From contig MGDH01000016.1 of assembly GCA_001790855.1 (NCBI GenBank), forward strand, positions 7,182 to 71,181: a DNA stretch of 64,000 nt, read 5' to 3'. This document shows positions 1 through 9,123 of this stretch, piece after piece. The stretch's first letter is position 1. Each line of letters starts with the position of its first letter. The notes below the pieces were generated by a model that was not told the origin of the DNA, ran no database searches, and worked only from the letters and a program-made list of their open reading frames with translations. This DNA is from Candidatus Schekmanbacteria bacterium RIFCSPLOWO2_02_FULL_38_14 (GTDB lineage Bacteria > Schekmanbacteria > GWA2-38-11). Position numbers and translations under genes: made by a program.

Positions 1-1
1 G

Positions 2-700
2 TTTGAACTTTTTCTGAACCTTGATTCAAATACCAGCCAGCCTATCAAGGAAATAGAATTAGACCTCAGGCTTGCAGAAAACTATATAAAAGTCTTGAAG
101 GAGTTAAAGGATATTTATTCTCTTTCGGGAGAAATCACTGTATCAGATGTTGCAAAACTGAGGGATATTTTTATTCTAAAAGAATCACAGGATGATGAAA
201 GCTGCATTGACAGGCTTTTTGAATCAGCTCTTTCTCAGGCAATAAGCGCAATCAGGGAAAGCCGGATTTCAGAAGGAATTATCATTGAAAAGGATATGAG
301 AAAAAGAGTTCTGGATATCTTGAAATCTGTTCAGCAGATTGATGAAAAAAAAGAGTCGTTTCTTCTTGCATATAAAGACAAACTGCAGGAAAGGATAAAA
401 AAAATATCTTCAGGAATTGAAATAGACCCTGCAAAAATAGAGGAACAGATAGTGCTTTTTGCTGAGAAAAGCGACATCACAGAAGAAGTTTTAAGGGCTA
501 AAACCCATCTTGAAAATTTTTTAAAGCTTTTTAAAGAATGCGAACCTGTTGGAAGAAAAATGGATTTCTACATACAGGAAATTAACCGCGAAATAAACAC
601 AATGAGCTCCAAAAGCAGCAGCGTGATTGTCTCAGAAACAGCAGTCATAGTGAAGGCTGAACTTGAAAAGATAAGAGAGCAGGTACAGAATGTTGAGTAG
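2..700 (+). CDS. yicC: YicC/YloC-family endoribonuclease, C-terminal part (left edge truncated)
   Basis: The frame is open from base 2, so the start codon lies left of the window and 232 codons are visible of a family that usually has about 290. The C-terminal DUF1732 signature is plain: a DITEE stretch, then GRKMDFYIQEINREINT, and the closing VKAELEKIREQVQNVE. Members of this family are endoribonucleases involved in RNA turnover. The TTG at 95 lies inside the frame and is probably an internal Leu codon, because conserved-looking sequence continues upstream of it. The stop overlaps the gmk start by 11 bases, the common yicC-gmk arrangement. Identity is secure; function is inferred from family. 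Confidence 0.9.
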   Translation, partial: FELFLNLDSNTSQPIKEIELDLRLAENYIKVLKELKDIYSLSGEITVSDVAKLRDIFILKESQDDESCIDRLFESALSQAISAIRESRISEGIIIEKDMRKRVLDILKSVQQIDEKKESFLLAYKDKLQERIKKISSGIEIDPAKIEEQIVLFAEKSDITEEVLRAKTHLENFLKLFKECEPVGRKMDFYIQEINREINTMSSKSSSVIVSETAVIVKAELEKIREQVQNVE

Positions 701-1304
701 AAAAAACTTCCTTCTGATAGTTTCTGCGCCTTCAGGGGGAGGAAAAACCACTCTGTGCAAAAAACTAATTGAATCTCTCCCTGATATAAAACTCTCTGTT
801 TCCTATACCACAAGAACGCCAAGAAGCGGTGAAATCAATGGAAATGATTATTTCTTCATCTCAGGCAAACGTTTCAGGGAAATGAAATCAAAGGGGGCTT
901 TTGCCGAGTGGGCGCTGGTTCACGGGAATTATTATGGAACAACTTTAAAAAATGTAAAGGAAGCAATGGACAGGGGAAATGATCTGGTTTTAGCCATTGA
1001 CACGCAGGGTGCCACAAAAGCAAGAAAGAAGTTCAAAAATTCGCTACTTGTCTTTGTAATCCCTTCTTCTTTAAAGGAACTTGAAAAAAGATTAAAAAGC
1101 AGGAATGCTGACTCCTTTGAGGAAATAGAGAAAAGGCTGAAAGCTGCCTTAAAGGAAATAAAATGTATTCCCAGATATGATTACCTGATAATTAATGACA
1201 ATATCCATTCAGCCTTATCAGAGTTAAAATCCATTGTCATTGCTGAAAGGATAAAAGTCTCAAGAATCAAGGAAAAGAAATTCAGCTTAAAAAACCTTCT
1301 CTGA
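690..1304 (+). CDS. gmk: Guanylate kinase
   Basis: This enzyme phosphorylates GMP to GDP with ATP in the cytoplasm. The P-loop is at residues 12-21 (SAPSGGGKTT). The GMP-binding region follows (YTTRTPRSGE, then EWALVHGNYYGT), with DTQGA near residue 103 in place of the usual DVQGA. The length of 204 aa is normal. The lid segment reads SRNADSFEEI, slightly off the common RGTDS form but in the right place. It overlaps yicC by 11 bases and its TGA stop overlaps the next ATG by one base, so translation is probably coupled through yicC-gmk-maf. The usual downstream rpoZ is absent here. Confidence 0.95.
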   Translation: MLSRKNFLLIVSAPSGGGKTTLCKKLIESLPDIKLSVSYTTRTPRSGEINGNDYFFISGKRFREMKSKGAFAEWALVHGNYYGTTLKNVKEAMDRGNDLVLAIDTQGATKARKKFKNSLLVFVIPSSLKELEKRLKSRNADSFEEIEKRLKAALKEIKCIPRYDYLIINDNIHSALSELKSIVIAERIKVSRIKEKKFSLKNLL

Positions 1305-1882
1305 TGAACACACATATTATTTTAGCTTCATCCTCACCGAGAAAAAATTCTCTGCTAACTGAAACAGGACTAAAATTTAAAACTGTACCATCCAATGTTG
1401 ATGAAAAAGCAAAAATTTCAGAAAGTGCAGAGGATTTTGCTTTAAGAACAGCAAAAGAAAAAGCCTTAAAGGCTTCATTGAAAGAGAAGGGAATAATCAT
1501 AGCTGCTGATACAGTGATTAAGATTGATAGTTCAATTATCGGGAAACCGAAAGACGGAAAAGATGCTGTAAGAATCCTCTCGCGTTTGAGCGGAAGAAAA
1601 CATGCTGTGATAACAGGGCTTGCTGTTTATGATACTTCAACAAAAAGATTCTATACCAAATGTGTAAGGACATATGTGACAATGGATACACTGAGCCCTG
1701 AACAGATAAAATCCTATGTCAGAACAGGAGAACCGCTGGATAAAGCAGGCGGATATGCCATACAGGGCAAAGGGAAATTTTTTATTCGCAAAATCGACGG
1801 ATGCTATTTTAATGTTGTTGGACTTCCCCTGAATGCCCTGTCAAAGCTTTTAAATAAAGCAGGATGCAAAAAACTCTTTTAA
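1304..1882 (+). CDS. maf: Maf-family nucleoside triphosphate pyrophosphatase
   Basis: This is a Maf/YhdE-type house-cleaning pyrophosphatase that hydrolyses dTTP/UTP or modified nucleotides to the monophosphate. Family motifs occur in order: ASSSPRKNSLL at the N-terminus, AADTVIKIDSSIIGKPKD around residue 67, RLSGRKHAVITG, GEPLDKAGGYAIQGKG and the closing NVVGLPL. The length of 192 aa is typical. It starts one base inside the gmk stop and ends 19 bases inside the next gene, so the four genes form one tight operon. Substrate preference cannot be read with confidence; the YhdE (dTTP/UTP) branch is most likely. Confidence 0.92.
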   Translation: MNTHIILASSSPRKNSLLTETGLKFKTVPSNVDEKAKISESAEDFALRTAKEKALKASLKEKGIIIAADTVIKIDSSIIGKPKDGKDAVRILSRLSGRKHAVITGLAVYDTSTKRFYTKCVRTYVTMDTLSPEQIKSYVRTGEPLDKAGGYAIQGKGKFFIRKIDGCYFNVVGLPLNALSKLLNKAGCKKLF

Positions 1883-2127
1883 AAATAAAGGTTACTCCAC
1901 GTTCTTCAAAAAATGAAGTAAAGGAACTTTCTGATGGCGTGCTAAGAATCCGCCTCACATCTCCTCCGACAGAAGGTAAGGCAAATGAGCATCTCGTAAA
2001 ATTTCTGGCTGAAATTTTTAATATTAAAAAATCAGATATAAGAATTGTATCAGGTTTTAAATCACGGGAAAAACTGGTAGAAATCTCTGCAAAATCCATT
2101 CAGATACCAACAATAAAAAAAGTTTAA
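1864..2127 (+). CDS. DUF167/YggU family protein
   Basis: A short 87-aa protein with the YggU/DUF167 pattern: LKIKVTPRSSKNEV at the N-terminus and TSPPTEGKANEHLVKFLAEIF in the middle, then SGFKSREKLVEI. The family is widespread, folds as a small alpha/beta domain and has no firmly assigned reaction. It begins 19 bases before the maf stop and is the last gene of the yicC-gmk-maf cluster. Nothing in the sequence shows its role. Confidence 0.88.
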   Translation: MQKTLLKIKVTPRSSKNEVKELSDGVLRIRLTSPPTEGKANEHLVKFLAEIFNIKKSDIRIVSGFKSREKLVEISAKSIQIPTIKKV

Positions 2128-2320
2128 AATTTTTACGTTGATTTGAGATTTTGGATTTGATATTTTATAATGCATAATTAAGGTAGATTTGTCCAAAATA
2201 AATTTGTGTCCAGTAAAATTAATGTCCTCTTGATTCCTGCTGGAGTTTACCATCATGAAAATGGGGGTAGGAATCATCATGAGTCAAAGGCTCATAAAGG
2301 GGCATGAAAATAATCAGGCG

Positions 2321-2340
2321 CCTGCCTGCCGGCAGGCAGG
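2321..2340. repeat. 20-bp perfect palindrome of the dispersed CCTGCCTGCC family
   Basis: The 20 bases form a perfect self-complementary sequence of two CCTG/CAGG units on each side of a CCGG centre. It is very GC-rich against the local background. The same core occurs again at 8271-8290. It lies in the 291-base gap before mtnA (2128-2418), which also holds a weaker 8-base inverted repeat (TGATTCCT 2231-2238 / AGGAATCA 2269-2276) and otherwise nothing I can assign. Such elements behave like REP-type dispersed repeats; a role as transcription terminator or attenuator is only inference. Confidence 0.8.
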
Positions 2341-2418
2341 TCCCGCCTGTCCATGAAAATTTTAGAGTCAATGACAATAATTAATTGGAACAGTAGTGCT
2401 TAATTTACTAAAATTCTT

Positions 2419-3486
2419 ATGAGGGAAGAAATGTTTAAGACCGTTGAATGGAAAAATAATTTTGTCAGATTAATTGACCAAATCAGGTTGCCTGACAAGG
2501 AGGTTTATGTTGACTGCAGAAACTATGAAGAAGTAGCTCAGGCAATAGAAAAAATGATAGTCAGGGGCGCTCCTGCAATCGGTGTGACAGCAGCTTTTGG
2601 AATCGCTCTCGGGGCAGTAAAATCAAAAGCAGACACTATAGGAAAATTTAAAGCAGAATTTGATAAAATCTGTTATCGTTTAAGCATTACAAGACCAACC
2701 GCAGTTAACCTTTTCTGGGCAATTGACAGGATGAAGGAAGTTTTCATCAAAAACAGCAAATGCCCGCCTGATGAAATTAAAAGGCTTCTTCTCAAAGAAG
2801 CAAAAACTGTTTGTGAAGAAGATATAAAGATTAACAAATTAATCGGAATGCACGGCAGCAAGCTGATAAACAACGGAGACACTGTCCTGACTCACTGCAA
2901 TGCAGGCGCGCTTGCAACAGCAGGCTTTGGAACAGCCCTTGGTGTTATAAGGGCATCTGTTAATGACGGGAAAAAAATTGCGGTTATTGCTGATGAAACA
3001 AGACCGTTTTTGCAGGGAGCAAGGCTTACAGCATGGGAGCTTTTAAAGGATAAAATCCCTGTGACATTAATCTGCGATAATATGGCGGGTTATTTTATGA
3101 GCAAAGGAGAGATTTCAAAAGTCATTGTAGGAGCCGACAGGATAGCCTCAAACGGGGACGTAGCAAATAAAATAGGAACTTATACTGTGGCTGTTCTTGC
3201 AAAAGAACATAATATACCATTCTATGTGGCAGCACCAATATCAACCATTGACCCTAAAATGAAAAACGGAAAATTCATTCCGATTGAGGAAAGGAATCCT
3301 TTGGAGATAACTACAATCAAAGGAAAACCAATTGCACCTCAAAAGGTTAGAGTCAAAAACCCTGCCTTTGATGTTACTCCAAACTGCTATATCTCTGCAA
3401 TCATAACTGAGAAAGGAATTTTAAGAAAACCGTATTCAGAAAGCATCAAAAAGGTTTTAACCCGCATAAGTTCTAAGAAGAAATAA
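2419..3486 (+). CDS. mtnA: S-methyl-5-thioribose-1-phosphate isomerase
   Basis: It converts 5-methylthioribose-1-phosphate to the ribulose-1-phosphate form in the methionine salvage pathway. It belongs to the eIF2B-alpha-like family. The catalytic Cys is at 160 ([18 protein letters not shown]) and the catalytic Asp at 240 ([16 protein letters not shown]). The substrate phosphate-binding segment RGAPAIG is near residue 49. The length of 355 aa is normal. The ATG at 2431 (Met5) is an alternative start, since many homologues begin close to FKTVEW. It stands alone, convergent with the next gene; no other salvage gene is nearby. Confidence 0.93.
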   Translation: MREEMFKTVEWKNNFVRLIDQIRLPDKEVYVDCRNYEEVAQAIEKMIVRGAPAIGVTAAFGIALGAVKSKADTIGKFKAEFDKICYRLSITRPTAVNLFWAIDRMKEVFIKNSKCPPDEIKRLLLKEAKTVCEEDIKINKLIGMHGSKLINNGDTVLTHCNAGALATAGFGTALGVIRASVNDGKKIAVIADETRPFLQGARLTAWELLKDKIPVTLICDNMAGYFMSKGEISKVIVGADRIASNGDVANKIGTYTVAVLAKEHNIPFYVAAPISTIDPKMKNGKFIPIEERNPLEITTIKGKPIAPQKVRVKNPAFDVTPNCYISAIITEKGILRKPYSESIKKVLTRISSKKK

Positions 3487-3500
3487 AACCTTACAACCAA

Positions 3501-4901
3501 CTATCCCTTTCCGCTAACGCTCATCTCTTCAATCATCAGCGTTGGGGCACCAATCCTTCCATAAAATCTTAAATCAGAGCCGACTTTTTTAACAGACCTG
3601 AATAAATCCATTATATTTCCTGAAATCACAACACCCCTTACAGGAAATGATATCTTCCCTCCTTTAATCCATAAACCTGAAACACCAAGAGAGAAATCCC
3701 CTGAAATCGGATTGGCAGTATGAACACCCATTGCCTCTCTTATAAGAAAACCATCATCAATTTCTGAAACAATTTCTTCCTGTGAAATGTTTCCCTTTTC
3801 TATATAAAAATTGGAAACGCTAACCCTTGGTGTATCTTTAAACCCTCCTCTGAATCCATTCCCTGTGGAAACTGTGTCGTCTTTTTTCGCTGTGTATATA
3901 TCGTACAGAAAACCTCTCAGGACTCCGTTTTCAACCAGAACTGTCCTCTGCATCGGAACTCCTTCGCCATCAGCAGGCGCTGATGCTAATCCCTCAGGCA
4001 AAAGCCCGTTATCAACGATTGAAATCTGCTTTGCAGCAACACTTTCGCCTGTTTTTCCGGAAAGCATTGATTTCCCTTTCTGTACATTATCAGCAGACAA
4101 TGAAGAAGCAAAAATGCTTAAAAATTCCATAGCCACATATGGGTCAAGAAGAACCGGAACCTTTTTTGTCTCCACAGAAGTTGCACCAAGCATCTCAACT
4201 GCCCTTCTTGCAGCCTCTCTTCCAACCATCTCAAAATCCAGATTTTTAAACCACCTTGATGAATCAATTTCCCATCCCGTTTCCATCACATTGTTTTCCT
4301 GGGCAATCAGGGTTATGCTTGAGGAACAGTAAGTTCCCCTGTTGGTATATTCCAGTCCCTTTGTGTTTAAAATCGCAACCTCATACTGAGTATCATCGAA
4401 TGAGCATTTTCTTACATTTATAATTCTTTTATCAAAATCTCTTCCTGTTTTTTCTGCAAATCTGGTTTTTTCTATTTTTTCCTCTATGGATATTTCGCTC
4501 AATTTTTCATCAAAGCAGTTGACCTGAGGATATCTTTCAACTGCCTCAGAAAAACCCCTGAACTCGTCAGGAGTGCTATTCCTTGCGCTGCTGATTGCCT
4601 TGTCTATTAGTTTATTGATTGAATCGCTGTTAAAATCATTACAATAGGAAAAACCGCATGCTCCGTCAACCATAACTCTCAACCCAATTCCTCTGTCCTT
4701 GGCAAGTTCAAAAGAGTCAACCCTCTGGTCTTTTATCTCAATTGAAGTGGACTCAGAACTTGTCATATATACTTCTGCACCCTGAGCCTTTCTCCCTTTA
4801 GCTTTTTTCAAAATTTCTCTGCAAAGTTTTATTGCTTCCAATTCACTCTCCATATTTTCGGGACATTCTTGTCCCGCTGACATTTCAATTTTCATTTTCA
4901 T
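3501..4901 (-). CDS. pmbA: TldD/PmbA family protein, PmbA (TldE)-like subunit
   Basis: A 466-aa member of the TldD/PmbA (modulator of DNA gyrase) family, which forms a heterodimeric metalloprotease that processes peptides and antitoxins. The order of family segments is intact: an N-terminal AEVYMTSSESTSIEIKD region, the DRGIGLRVMVDG motif, and the C-terminal PISGDFSLGVSG region. The HExxxH metal site of TldD is not present, which fits the non-catalytic PmbA/TldE partner. No tldD is found in the window. Its start overlaps the end of the upstream GNAT gene by 17 bases, so the two are cotranscribed. Confidence 0.85.
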   Translation of the reverse strand: MKMKIEMSAGQECPENMESELEAIKLCREILKKAKGRKAQGAEVYMTSSESTSIEIKDQRVDSFELAKDRGIGLRVMVDGACGFSYCNDFNSDSINKLIDKAISSARNSTPDEFRGFSEAVERYPQVNCFDEKLSEISIEEKIEKTRFAEKTGRDFDKRIINVRKCSFDDTQYEVAILNTKGLEYTNRGTYCSSSITLIAQENNVMETGWEIDSSRWFKNLDFEMVGREAARRAVEMLGATSVETKKVPVLLDPYVAMEFLSIFASSLSADNVQKGKSMLSGKTGESVAAKQISIVDNGLLPEGLASAPADGEGVPMQRTVLVENGVLRGFLYDIYTAKKDDTVSTGNGFRGGFKDTPRVSVSNFYIEKGNISQEEIVSEIDDGFLIREAMGVHTANPISGDFSLGVSGLWIKGGKISFPVRGVVISGNIMDLFRSVKKVGSDLRFYGRIGAPTLMIEEMSVSGKG

Positions 4902-5370
4902 CCAATTCCTTAATCAGAGCGACTTCATCACAGTGAGGAAATTTTATGCATTTCATACAGTCATTCCAGATTTTCTGCGGCAGTTCTGATTTGTCAACTA
5001 CAGTAAATCCTTTTTTCTTAAAAAACTCCGGTTCATAGGTTAAAGCGAAAACCTTTTTTATTTCAATTTTTCTTGCATCTGAAAGACATTTTTTTATAAG
5101 TTTTGAACCGATTCCCTTTCCAACAGCCTTTTTCTTAACAGCTAAAGAGCATATCTCTCCAAGATTACTCCAGAAAACTTTCAGGTTGCAGACACCAAGG
5201 ATTTCATTCCCTTTCTCATACACTAAAAATCCCCTGATGCTTTCACATATTTCACTCAAAGAGCGGGGAATCATCTTCCCCTTTTTGGCATAAAAGTTGA
5301 TTATTTCCTGTATTGTAGGAACATCGCTTATCCTTGCGCTCCTGATTTTCCCTTCAACCCTCTTTCCCAT
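4885..5370 (-). CDS. GNAT acetyltransferase, short ArgA-type N-acetylglutamate synthase
   Basis: A single-domain GNAT protein of 161 aa. The acetyl-CoA loop reads KAVGKGIGSKLIKKCL (motif A). The text around it (RSLSEICESIRGFLV, GEICSLAVKK, YEPEFFKKKGF) resembles the short ArgA-like amino-acid N-acetyltransferases that replace the longer kinase-fused ArgA in many Nitrospirota and Deltaproteobacteria. The reaction would be acetylation of glutamate in arginine synthesis. There are no other arg genes here, so the substrate is inferred from similarity only. It is upstream of and overlaps pmbA. Confidence 0.75.
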   Translation of the reverse strand: MGKRVEGKIRSARISDVPTIQEIINFYAKKGKMIPRSLSEICESIRGFLVYEKGNEILGVCNLKVFWSNLGEICSLAVKKKAVGKGIGSKLIKKCLSDARKIEIKKVFALTYEPEFFKKKGFTVVDKSELPQKIWNDCMKCIKFPHCDEVALIKELDENEN

Positions 5371-5532
5371 AATCTGTTTCCTTCAAATTTATTTAAAATG
5401 AAACTAATTTATGTATCAAGCCTTGTCAATTAAAAATAATTCTGTTGATTTGATTTCAATAAATATGGTAACAATTTCAAAAAAGGTCGGCAAGCCTGCT
5501 TAATAAATGAAAAAATTGCAGGAATCGAATGA

Positions 5533-6006
5533 ATGAAAAATTCCAATAAGTCTGCAGAAGGCATTAAAATTGTTTGCAGCAACAGAAAAGCATCACATGA
5601 TTACCATATCATTGAAAAAATTGAAGCAGGCATAGTCTTAGCTGGAACAGAGGTAAAATCGCTGAGGGAAGGCAAGGCTAATCTGAAAGACAGCTATGCG
5701 CTGATAAAAGATGAAGAAATATACCTTTTGAACTGTCACATAAGCCCTTATTCTCCGGGGGCAAGGGAAAATCCTCCTCCAGCAAGGGCAAGGAAACTCC
5801 TTCTGCACAAAAAAGAGATACAGAGGCTGATAGGAAAAACCCGTGAAAAAGGATTCACTTTGGTTCCATTAAAGATTTATTTTAAAAAAGCACACGCCAA
5901 GGTTGAATTAGCGCTTGTAAAAGGGAAAAAGCTTTATGATAAAAGAAGGGCTTTAAAGGAAAAAGAATCAAAGCGTGAACTTGAAAGAGCAATGAAAAAC
6001 AGATGA
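5533..6006 (+). CDS. smpB: SsrA-binding protein SmpB
   Basis: SmpB binds tmRNA and is needed for trans-translation, which frees stalled ribosomes. Recognisable text runs from the start: NRKASHDYHIIEKIEAGIVLAGTE, KSLREGKANLKDSYA, NCHISPYS, and the basic C-terminal tail with KKLYDKRRALKEKESKRE. The length of 157 aa is typical. The stop overlaps the next ATG by four bases (ATGA). The 162-base divergent region upstream (5371-5532) should carry promoters for both this gene and the GNAT gene. A minus-strand TTGACA at 5424-5429 is the only good -35-like box I saw there. Confidence 0.95.
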   Translation: MKNSNKSAEGIKIVCSNRKASHDYHIIEKIEAGIVLAGTEVKSLREGKANLKDSYALIKDEEIYLLNCHISPYSPGARENPPPARARKLLLHKKEIQRLIGKTREKGFTLVPLKIYFKKAHAKVELALVKGKKLYDKRRALKEKESKRELERAMKNR

Positions 6007-6788
6007 CAAAAAGTAAATATAAAATATATTTTTCTGTTTTATTCTTCCTGATTTTCTCAGATTTGCTGTCTATTGAAGCGCTCTCAGTTCTAAAGGAGAC
6101 TCAGGCAATCTCTCCTGCGGTTTCCAAAAAAAAGCTGGTAGCCATTGACCCGGGGCACGGAGGAAAAGACATTGGGTGTAAAAGCCCCAATGGTCTGACA
6201 GAAAAAGAAATTACCCTTAAGCTGGCTTTAATGGTTAAGGATATTCTTTCCAAAAACCCGGTTATGGATGTCTTCCTCGCAAGAAGCGAAGACATTGACC
6301 TGTCATCTGAAAAACGGGTATCTTTGGCAAACTCAAAAGGAGCTGATATTTTTTTAAGTCTCCACATAAACGCTTCATTTGATAAAAATCAAAAAGGAAT
6401 TGAAATATACTATTACTCTGAGGATAATTTAGGTTTTTCCTATTCTCAATCTCAGACCCAGAGTTTAAACCCGGAAGCCAGTGATGAAGAAAATAAATCT
6501 CTGATTTTACCGTGGAACGAAGCGCAGAATATTTTTATACCAAAAAGTTTTGAAGCTGCATCCTTTCTTGAAGAAAGTTTTAAAAGTTCTCAGGAGATAG
6601 CATTCAGGTCAGTCAATCCCGCGCCGCTTCTTGTTCTGACAGGGACAGCAATGCCTGCTGTTCTCATAGAAGCTGGCTTCATCACTAACACTGAAGAAGA
6701 AACCGCTTTGTCAAGAGATGGATATCTAAAAGTTCTTGCTATAAAGATTGTAGAAGGAATAACAAAATATTTTGAGGATAATGGGTAG
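6003..6788 (+). CDS. N-acetylmuramoyl-L-alanine amidase (Amidase_3, AmiC-type)
   Basis: A secreted peptidoglycan amidase that cleaves the bond between MurNAc and the stem peptide. A hydrophobic signal segment covers residues 8-25 (ISVLFFLIFSDLLSI-like), followed directly by the catalytic domain from about residue 45. The four zinc/catalytic positions are visible: His in AIDPGHGGKD, Glu in LTEKEITLKLA, His in FLSLHINAS and Glu in VLIEAGFITN. There are no LysM or AMIN domains, so it is a minimal form. It starts inside the smpB stop and is followed after two bases by a GerMN lipoprotein, another envelope gene. Confidence 0.9.
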   Translation: MTKSKYKIYFSVLFFLIFSDLLSIEALSVLKETQAISPAVSKKKLVAIDPGHGGKDIGCKSPNGLTEKEITLKLALMVKDILSKNPVMDVFLARSEDIDLSSEKRVSLANSKGADIFLSLHINASFDKNQKGIEIYYYSEDNLGFSYSQSQTQSLNPEASDEENKSLILPWNEAQNIFIPKSFEAASFLEESFKSSQEIAFRSVNPAPLLVLTGTAMPAVLIEAGFITNTEEETALSRDGYLKVLAIKIVEGITKYFEDNG

Positions 6789-6790
6789 AA

Positions 6791-7387
6791 ATGTCAAGCC
6801 CTGTAAAAAAATATAATTATCATTTGCGCAAGCTAACAGCCTTTACACTCTCAATCATTCTCTTTCTTTCATTATATCCGGGCTGTAGCAAAAAATCTTC
6901 AACAGAAAAAAAAACCCGTAGCGATGCAAATTCTGAAAATGAACCAAAAGAAAAAAAAGAAATGGTAGTTAAAGTTTTTTTCCTTAACGGGTCAGAGCTT
7001 GCTTATGAAGAAAAGACAATATTTTTCAACAGCGGGAAACCCTCTGAAAAGATAAATGAGGCATTAAATGCTCTTATTGAGGGTCCAAAACAAGGGATGA
7101 CTCCGACTCTGTCAAACAAGATAAAGCTTCTGAATGCCTTTTTTGATGAAGACGGAACTGCTTATCTCAATTTCTCAAAGGATATTATAAAAAACAATCC
7201 CGGAGGAACTTTTGCAGAACTTTCAGCAATCAACTCCATAGTCCATACCCTTGTTGAAAATTTTGAGGAAATAACTGCTGTTCAGATTTTAATCAACGGA
7301 GAAGAAGTAAACACGCTATGGGGACACATAGATACCTCAAAGCCTTTTAAACTCAAAGAATTTTCTGAAGCATCTCTCAGGAAATAA
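6791..7387 (+). CDS. GerMN-domain lipoprotein
   Basis: A 198-aa exported lipoprotein. A basic N-terminus and hydrophobic helix lead to a lipobox-like Y-P-G-C with the lipidated Cys at residue 32. A Lys/Ser-rich linker follows, then a GerMN domain from about residue 58 (VKVFFLNGSELAYEE, ALNALIEGPKQGM, EDGTAYLNFSKDI, INSIVHTLVENF). GerMN domains occur in spore germination proteins and in lipoproteins next to amidases; their ligand is not well established. The position directly behind the amidase gene suggests a joint role in cell-wall turnover. Confidence 0.85.
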   Translation: MSSPVKKYNYHLRKLTAFTLSIILFLSLYPGCSKKSSTEKKTRSDANSENEPKEKKEMVVKVFFLNGSELAYEEKTIFFNSGKPSEKINEALNALIEGPKQGMTPTLSNKIKLLNAFFDEDGTAYLNFSKDIIKNNPGGTFAELSAINSIVHTLVENFEEITAVQILINGEEVNTLWGHIDTSKPFKLKEFSEASLRK

Positions 7388-7396
7388 TGAGGAAAA

Positions 7397-8206
7397 ATGA
7401 GCGCTAAGGATAGGAAAAAACCTATAGGAGTTTTTGACTCAGGAATTGGAGGGCTTACAGTCCTTAAACAGATAATGAGACTTTTGCCGAATGAAAATAC
7501 TATTTATCTTGGGGACACAGCAAGAGTGCCTTATGGCACTAAGTCACAGGAAACAGTAAAAAAATATTCTTTTCAGAATATCCACTTCCTGCTTGAAAAA
7601 GGGGTAAAACTGCTGGTAATAGCCTGCAATACTGCCACTGCTTACAGTCTTGACACAGCCAGAGAAACTTTTAAAATTCCAATAATAGGAGTTATTGAGC
7701 CTGGCGCAATGGCAGCAGTAAGGGAAAGCAGTATTAAAAGAGTTGGTGTGATAGGAACACGAGGAACCATTGAAAGCTCTGTTTACAGAAAGGCAATCAT
7801 GTCCCTTAACCCGGAATTTAGCGTGTTTGAAAAACCATGCCCCCTGTTTGTATCGCTTGCCGAGGAAGGACTAATCCATGACAATATAACTTTTATGATA
7901 GCTGACAAATATCTTGCATCTTTTAAAAGCAAAAGAATTGATACACTTGTGCTTGGGTGCACCCACTATCCTTTGCTCAAAAACATAATTCAGAAATCAA
8001 TGGGAAAATCTGTAAATCTCATAGACTCAAGCATTGAAACAGCAAAGGTGGTAAAAGATATTCTAAAGAAAAACACTCTGGAGAATAAAGTTGCAACCAA
8101 ACCTTATCACCGATTCTTTGTAACTGACACTTCATCCCATTTTTTAAAAACTGCAAAGCTCTTCCTCGGAAAAGAAATAGAGCATTTTGTTCAGGTAGAT
8201 TTGTAG
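7397..8206 (+). CDS. murI: Glutamate racemase
   Basis: It converts L-glutamate to D-glutamate for peptidoglycan synthesis. The N-terminal IGVFDSGIGGLTVL is diagnostic. The two catalytic cysteines lie in VIACNTATA and VLGCTHYPLL. GDTARVPYGTKS is the substrate-binding segment. The length of 269 aa is normal. It is nine bases downstream of the GerMN gene, so the run smpB-amidase-gerMN-murI-rph reads as one operon with an envelope theme. Confidence 0.95.
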   Translation: MSAKDRKKPIGVFDSGIGGLTVLKQIMRLLPNENTIYLGDTARVPYGTKSQETVKKYSFQNIHFLLEKGVKLLVIACNTATAYSLDTARETFKIPIIGVIEPGAMAAVRESSIKRVGVIGTRGTIESSVYRKAIMSLNPEFSVFEKPCPLFVSLAEEGLIHDNITFMIADKYLASFKSKRIDTLVLGCTHYPLLKNIIQKSMGKSVNLIDSSIETAKVVKDILKKNTLENKVATKPYHRFFVTDTSSHFLKTAKLFLGKEIEHFVQVDL

Positions 8207-8265
8207 AGAGTGGAGAAAAAATGTAACAAGGGTGGGGGCAAGACAATGCCTGTCTAAAAGTAGGG

Positions 8266-8299
8266 GCAGACACCTGCCTGCCGGCAGGCAGGTGTCTGC
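8266..8299. repeat. 34-bp perfect palindrome between murI and rph
   Basis: Bases 8266-8299 read the same on both strands. The outer GCAGACA/TGTCTGC arms extend the CCTGCCTGCCGGCAGGCAGG core that also occurs at 2321-2340. As RNA it would form a 17-bp GC-rich hairpin only about 20 bases before the rph start. It lacks a following U-run on the plus strand, so an intrinsic terminator is doubtful. It is best read as a copy of a dispersed REP-like element; a role in tuning rph expression or mRNA stability is inference. Confidence 0.85.
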
Positions 8300-8320
8300 T
8301 CAGAGAAAGAGGAGACAATC

Positions 8321-9037
8321 GTGAGACACGATGGACGCAAATATGACGAGATGAGAAAGGTAGAAATCAAAAGAAGGTTTTTAAAGAATCCTTCAGGCTC
8401 TGTGCTTATTTCCCTCGGAGAAACAAAAGTCCTCTGCACAGCAACAGTTGAAGAAAAAGTGCCGCAGTTTCTGGAAAATACAGGTACAGGATGGATAACA
8501 GCAGAGTATTCCCTTCTCCCGGGTTCAACACACACAAGGACAAGGCGTGAGGCTTCTGCAGGCAAAATCAGCGGAAGAACTCATGAGATACAGAGGCTGA
8601 TTGGAAGGTCACTCCGTTCAATTGCAGACCTATCGCTCCTTGGAGAAAGGACAATATGGATTGACTGCGATGTGCTGCAGGCAGATGGCGGAACAAGGAC
8701 AGCCTCAATAACAGGTGCCTATGTAGCGCTTGCTGATGCAATAGAGACATTGCTTTTAAAAAAAGCAATAAGCAGAAATCCTATAAAAGACCAGGTTGCC
8801 GGAATAAGTGTTGGTATAGTAAAAGGCAAAAAATGTCTGGATTTAAATTACAAGGAAGATTCAAATGCAGATGTTGACATGAATGTAATAATGACTCGGA
8901 GCGGAAAACTTGTTGAAGTTCAAGCAACCGCTGAAAAAAATGCTTTTTCCAAAAATGACCTTGATGACCTTTTGTCTTTAGCACGCAAGGGAATTTTTAA
9001 TCTCTTTGATGCTCAGAAAAAAGCATTGAGTAAATAG
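8321..9037 (+). CDS. rph: Ribonuclease PH
   Basis: A phosphorolytic 3'-5' exoribonuclease that trims tRNA 3' ends. The start is GTG, supported by AGGAG at 8310-8314 six bases upstream and by the family N-terminus [15 protein letters not shown]. Core motifs are present: [56 protein letters not shown] and [16 protein letters not shown]. The length of 238 aa is normal. It follows the palindromic element; the C-terminal end is complete. Confidence 0.95.
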   Translation: MRHDGRKYDEMRKVEIKRRFLKNPSGSVLISLGETKVLCTATVEEKVPQFLENTGTGWITAEYSLLPGSTHTRTRREASAGKISGRTHEIQRLIGRSLRSIADLSLLGERTIWIDCDVLQADGGTRTASITGAYVALADAIETLLLKKAISRNPIKDQVAGISVGIVKGKKCLDLNYKEDSNADVDMNVIMTRSGKLVEVQATAEKNAFSKNDLDDLLSLARKGIFNLFDAQKKALSK

Positions 9038-9123
9038 TTGATAAAGTTTCAAAAATGGTTCAGAGTTTTATAAATTATCTAAAAACTCCTTAACTCATAA
9101 CTCTGTAACTACCTAAAAACTTC

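Noticed and set aside
3811-4332. Plus-strand frame of 173 codons opposite pmbA
   Set aside because: Shadow of a clear PmbA coding region; Ser/Pro-rich composition typical of antisense reading.
5424-5429. Minus-strand TTGACA as promoter of the GNAT-pmbA pair
   Set aside because: No convincing -10 box at 16-18 bases; left as a mention only.
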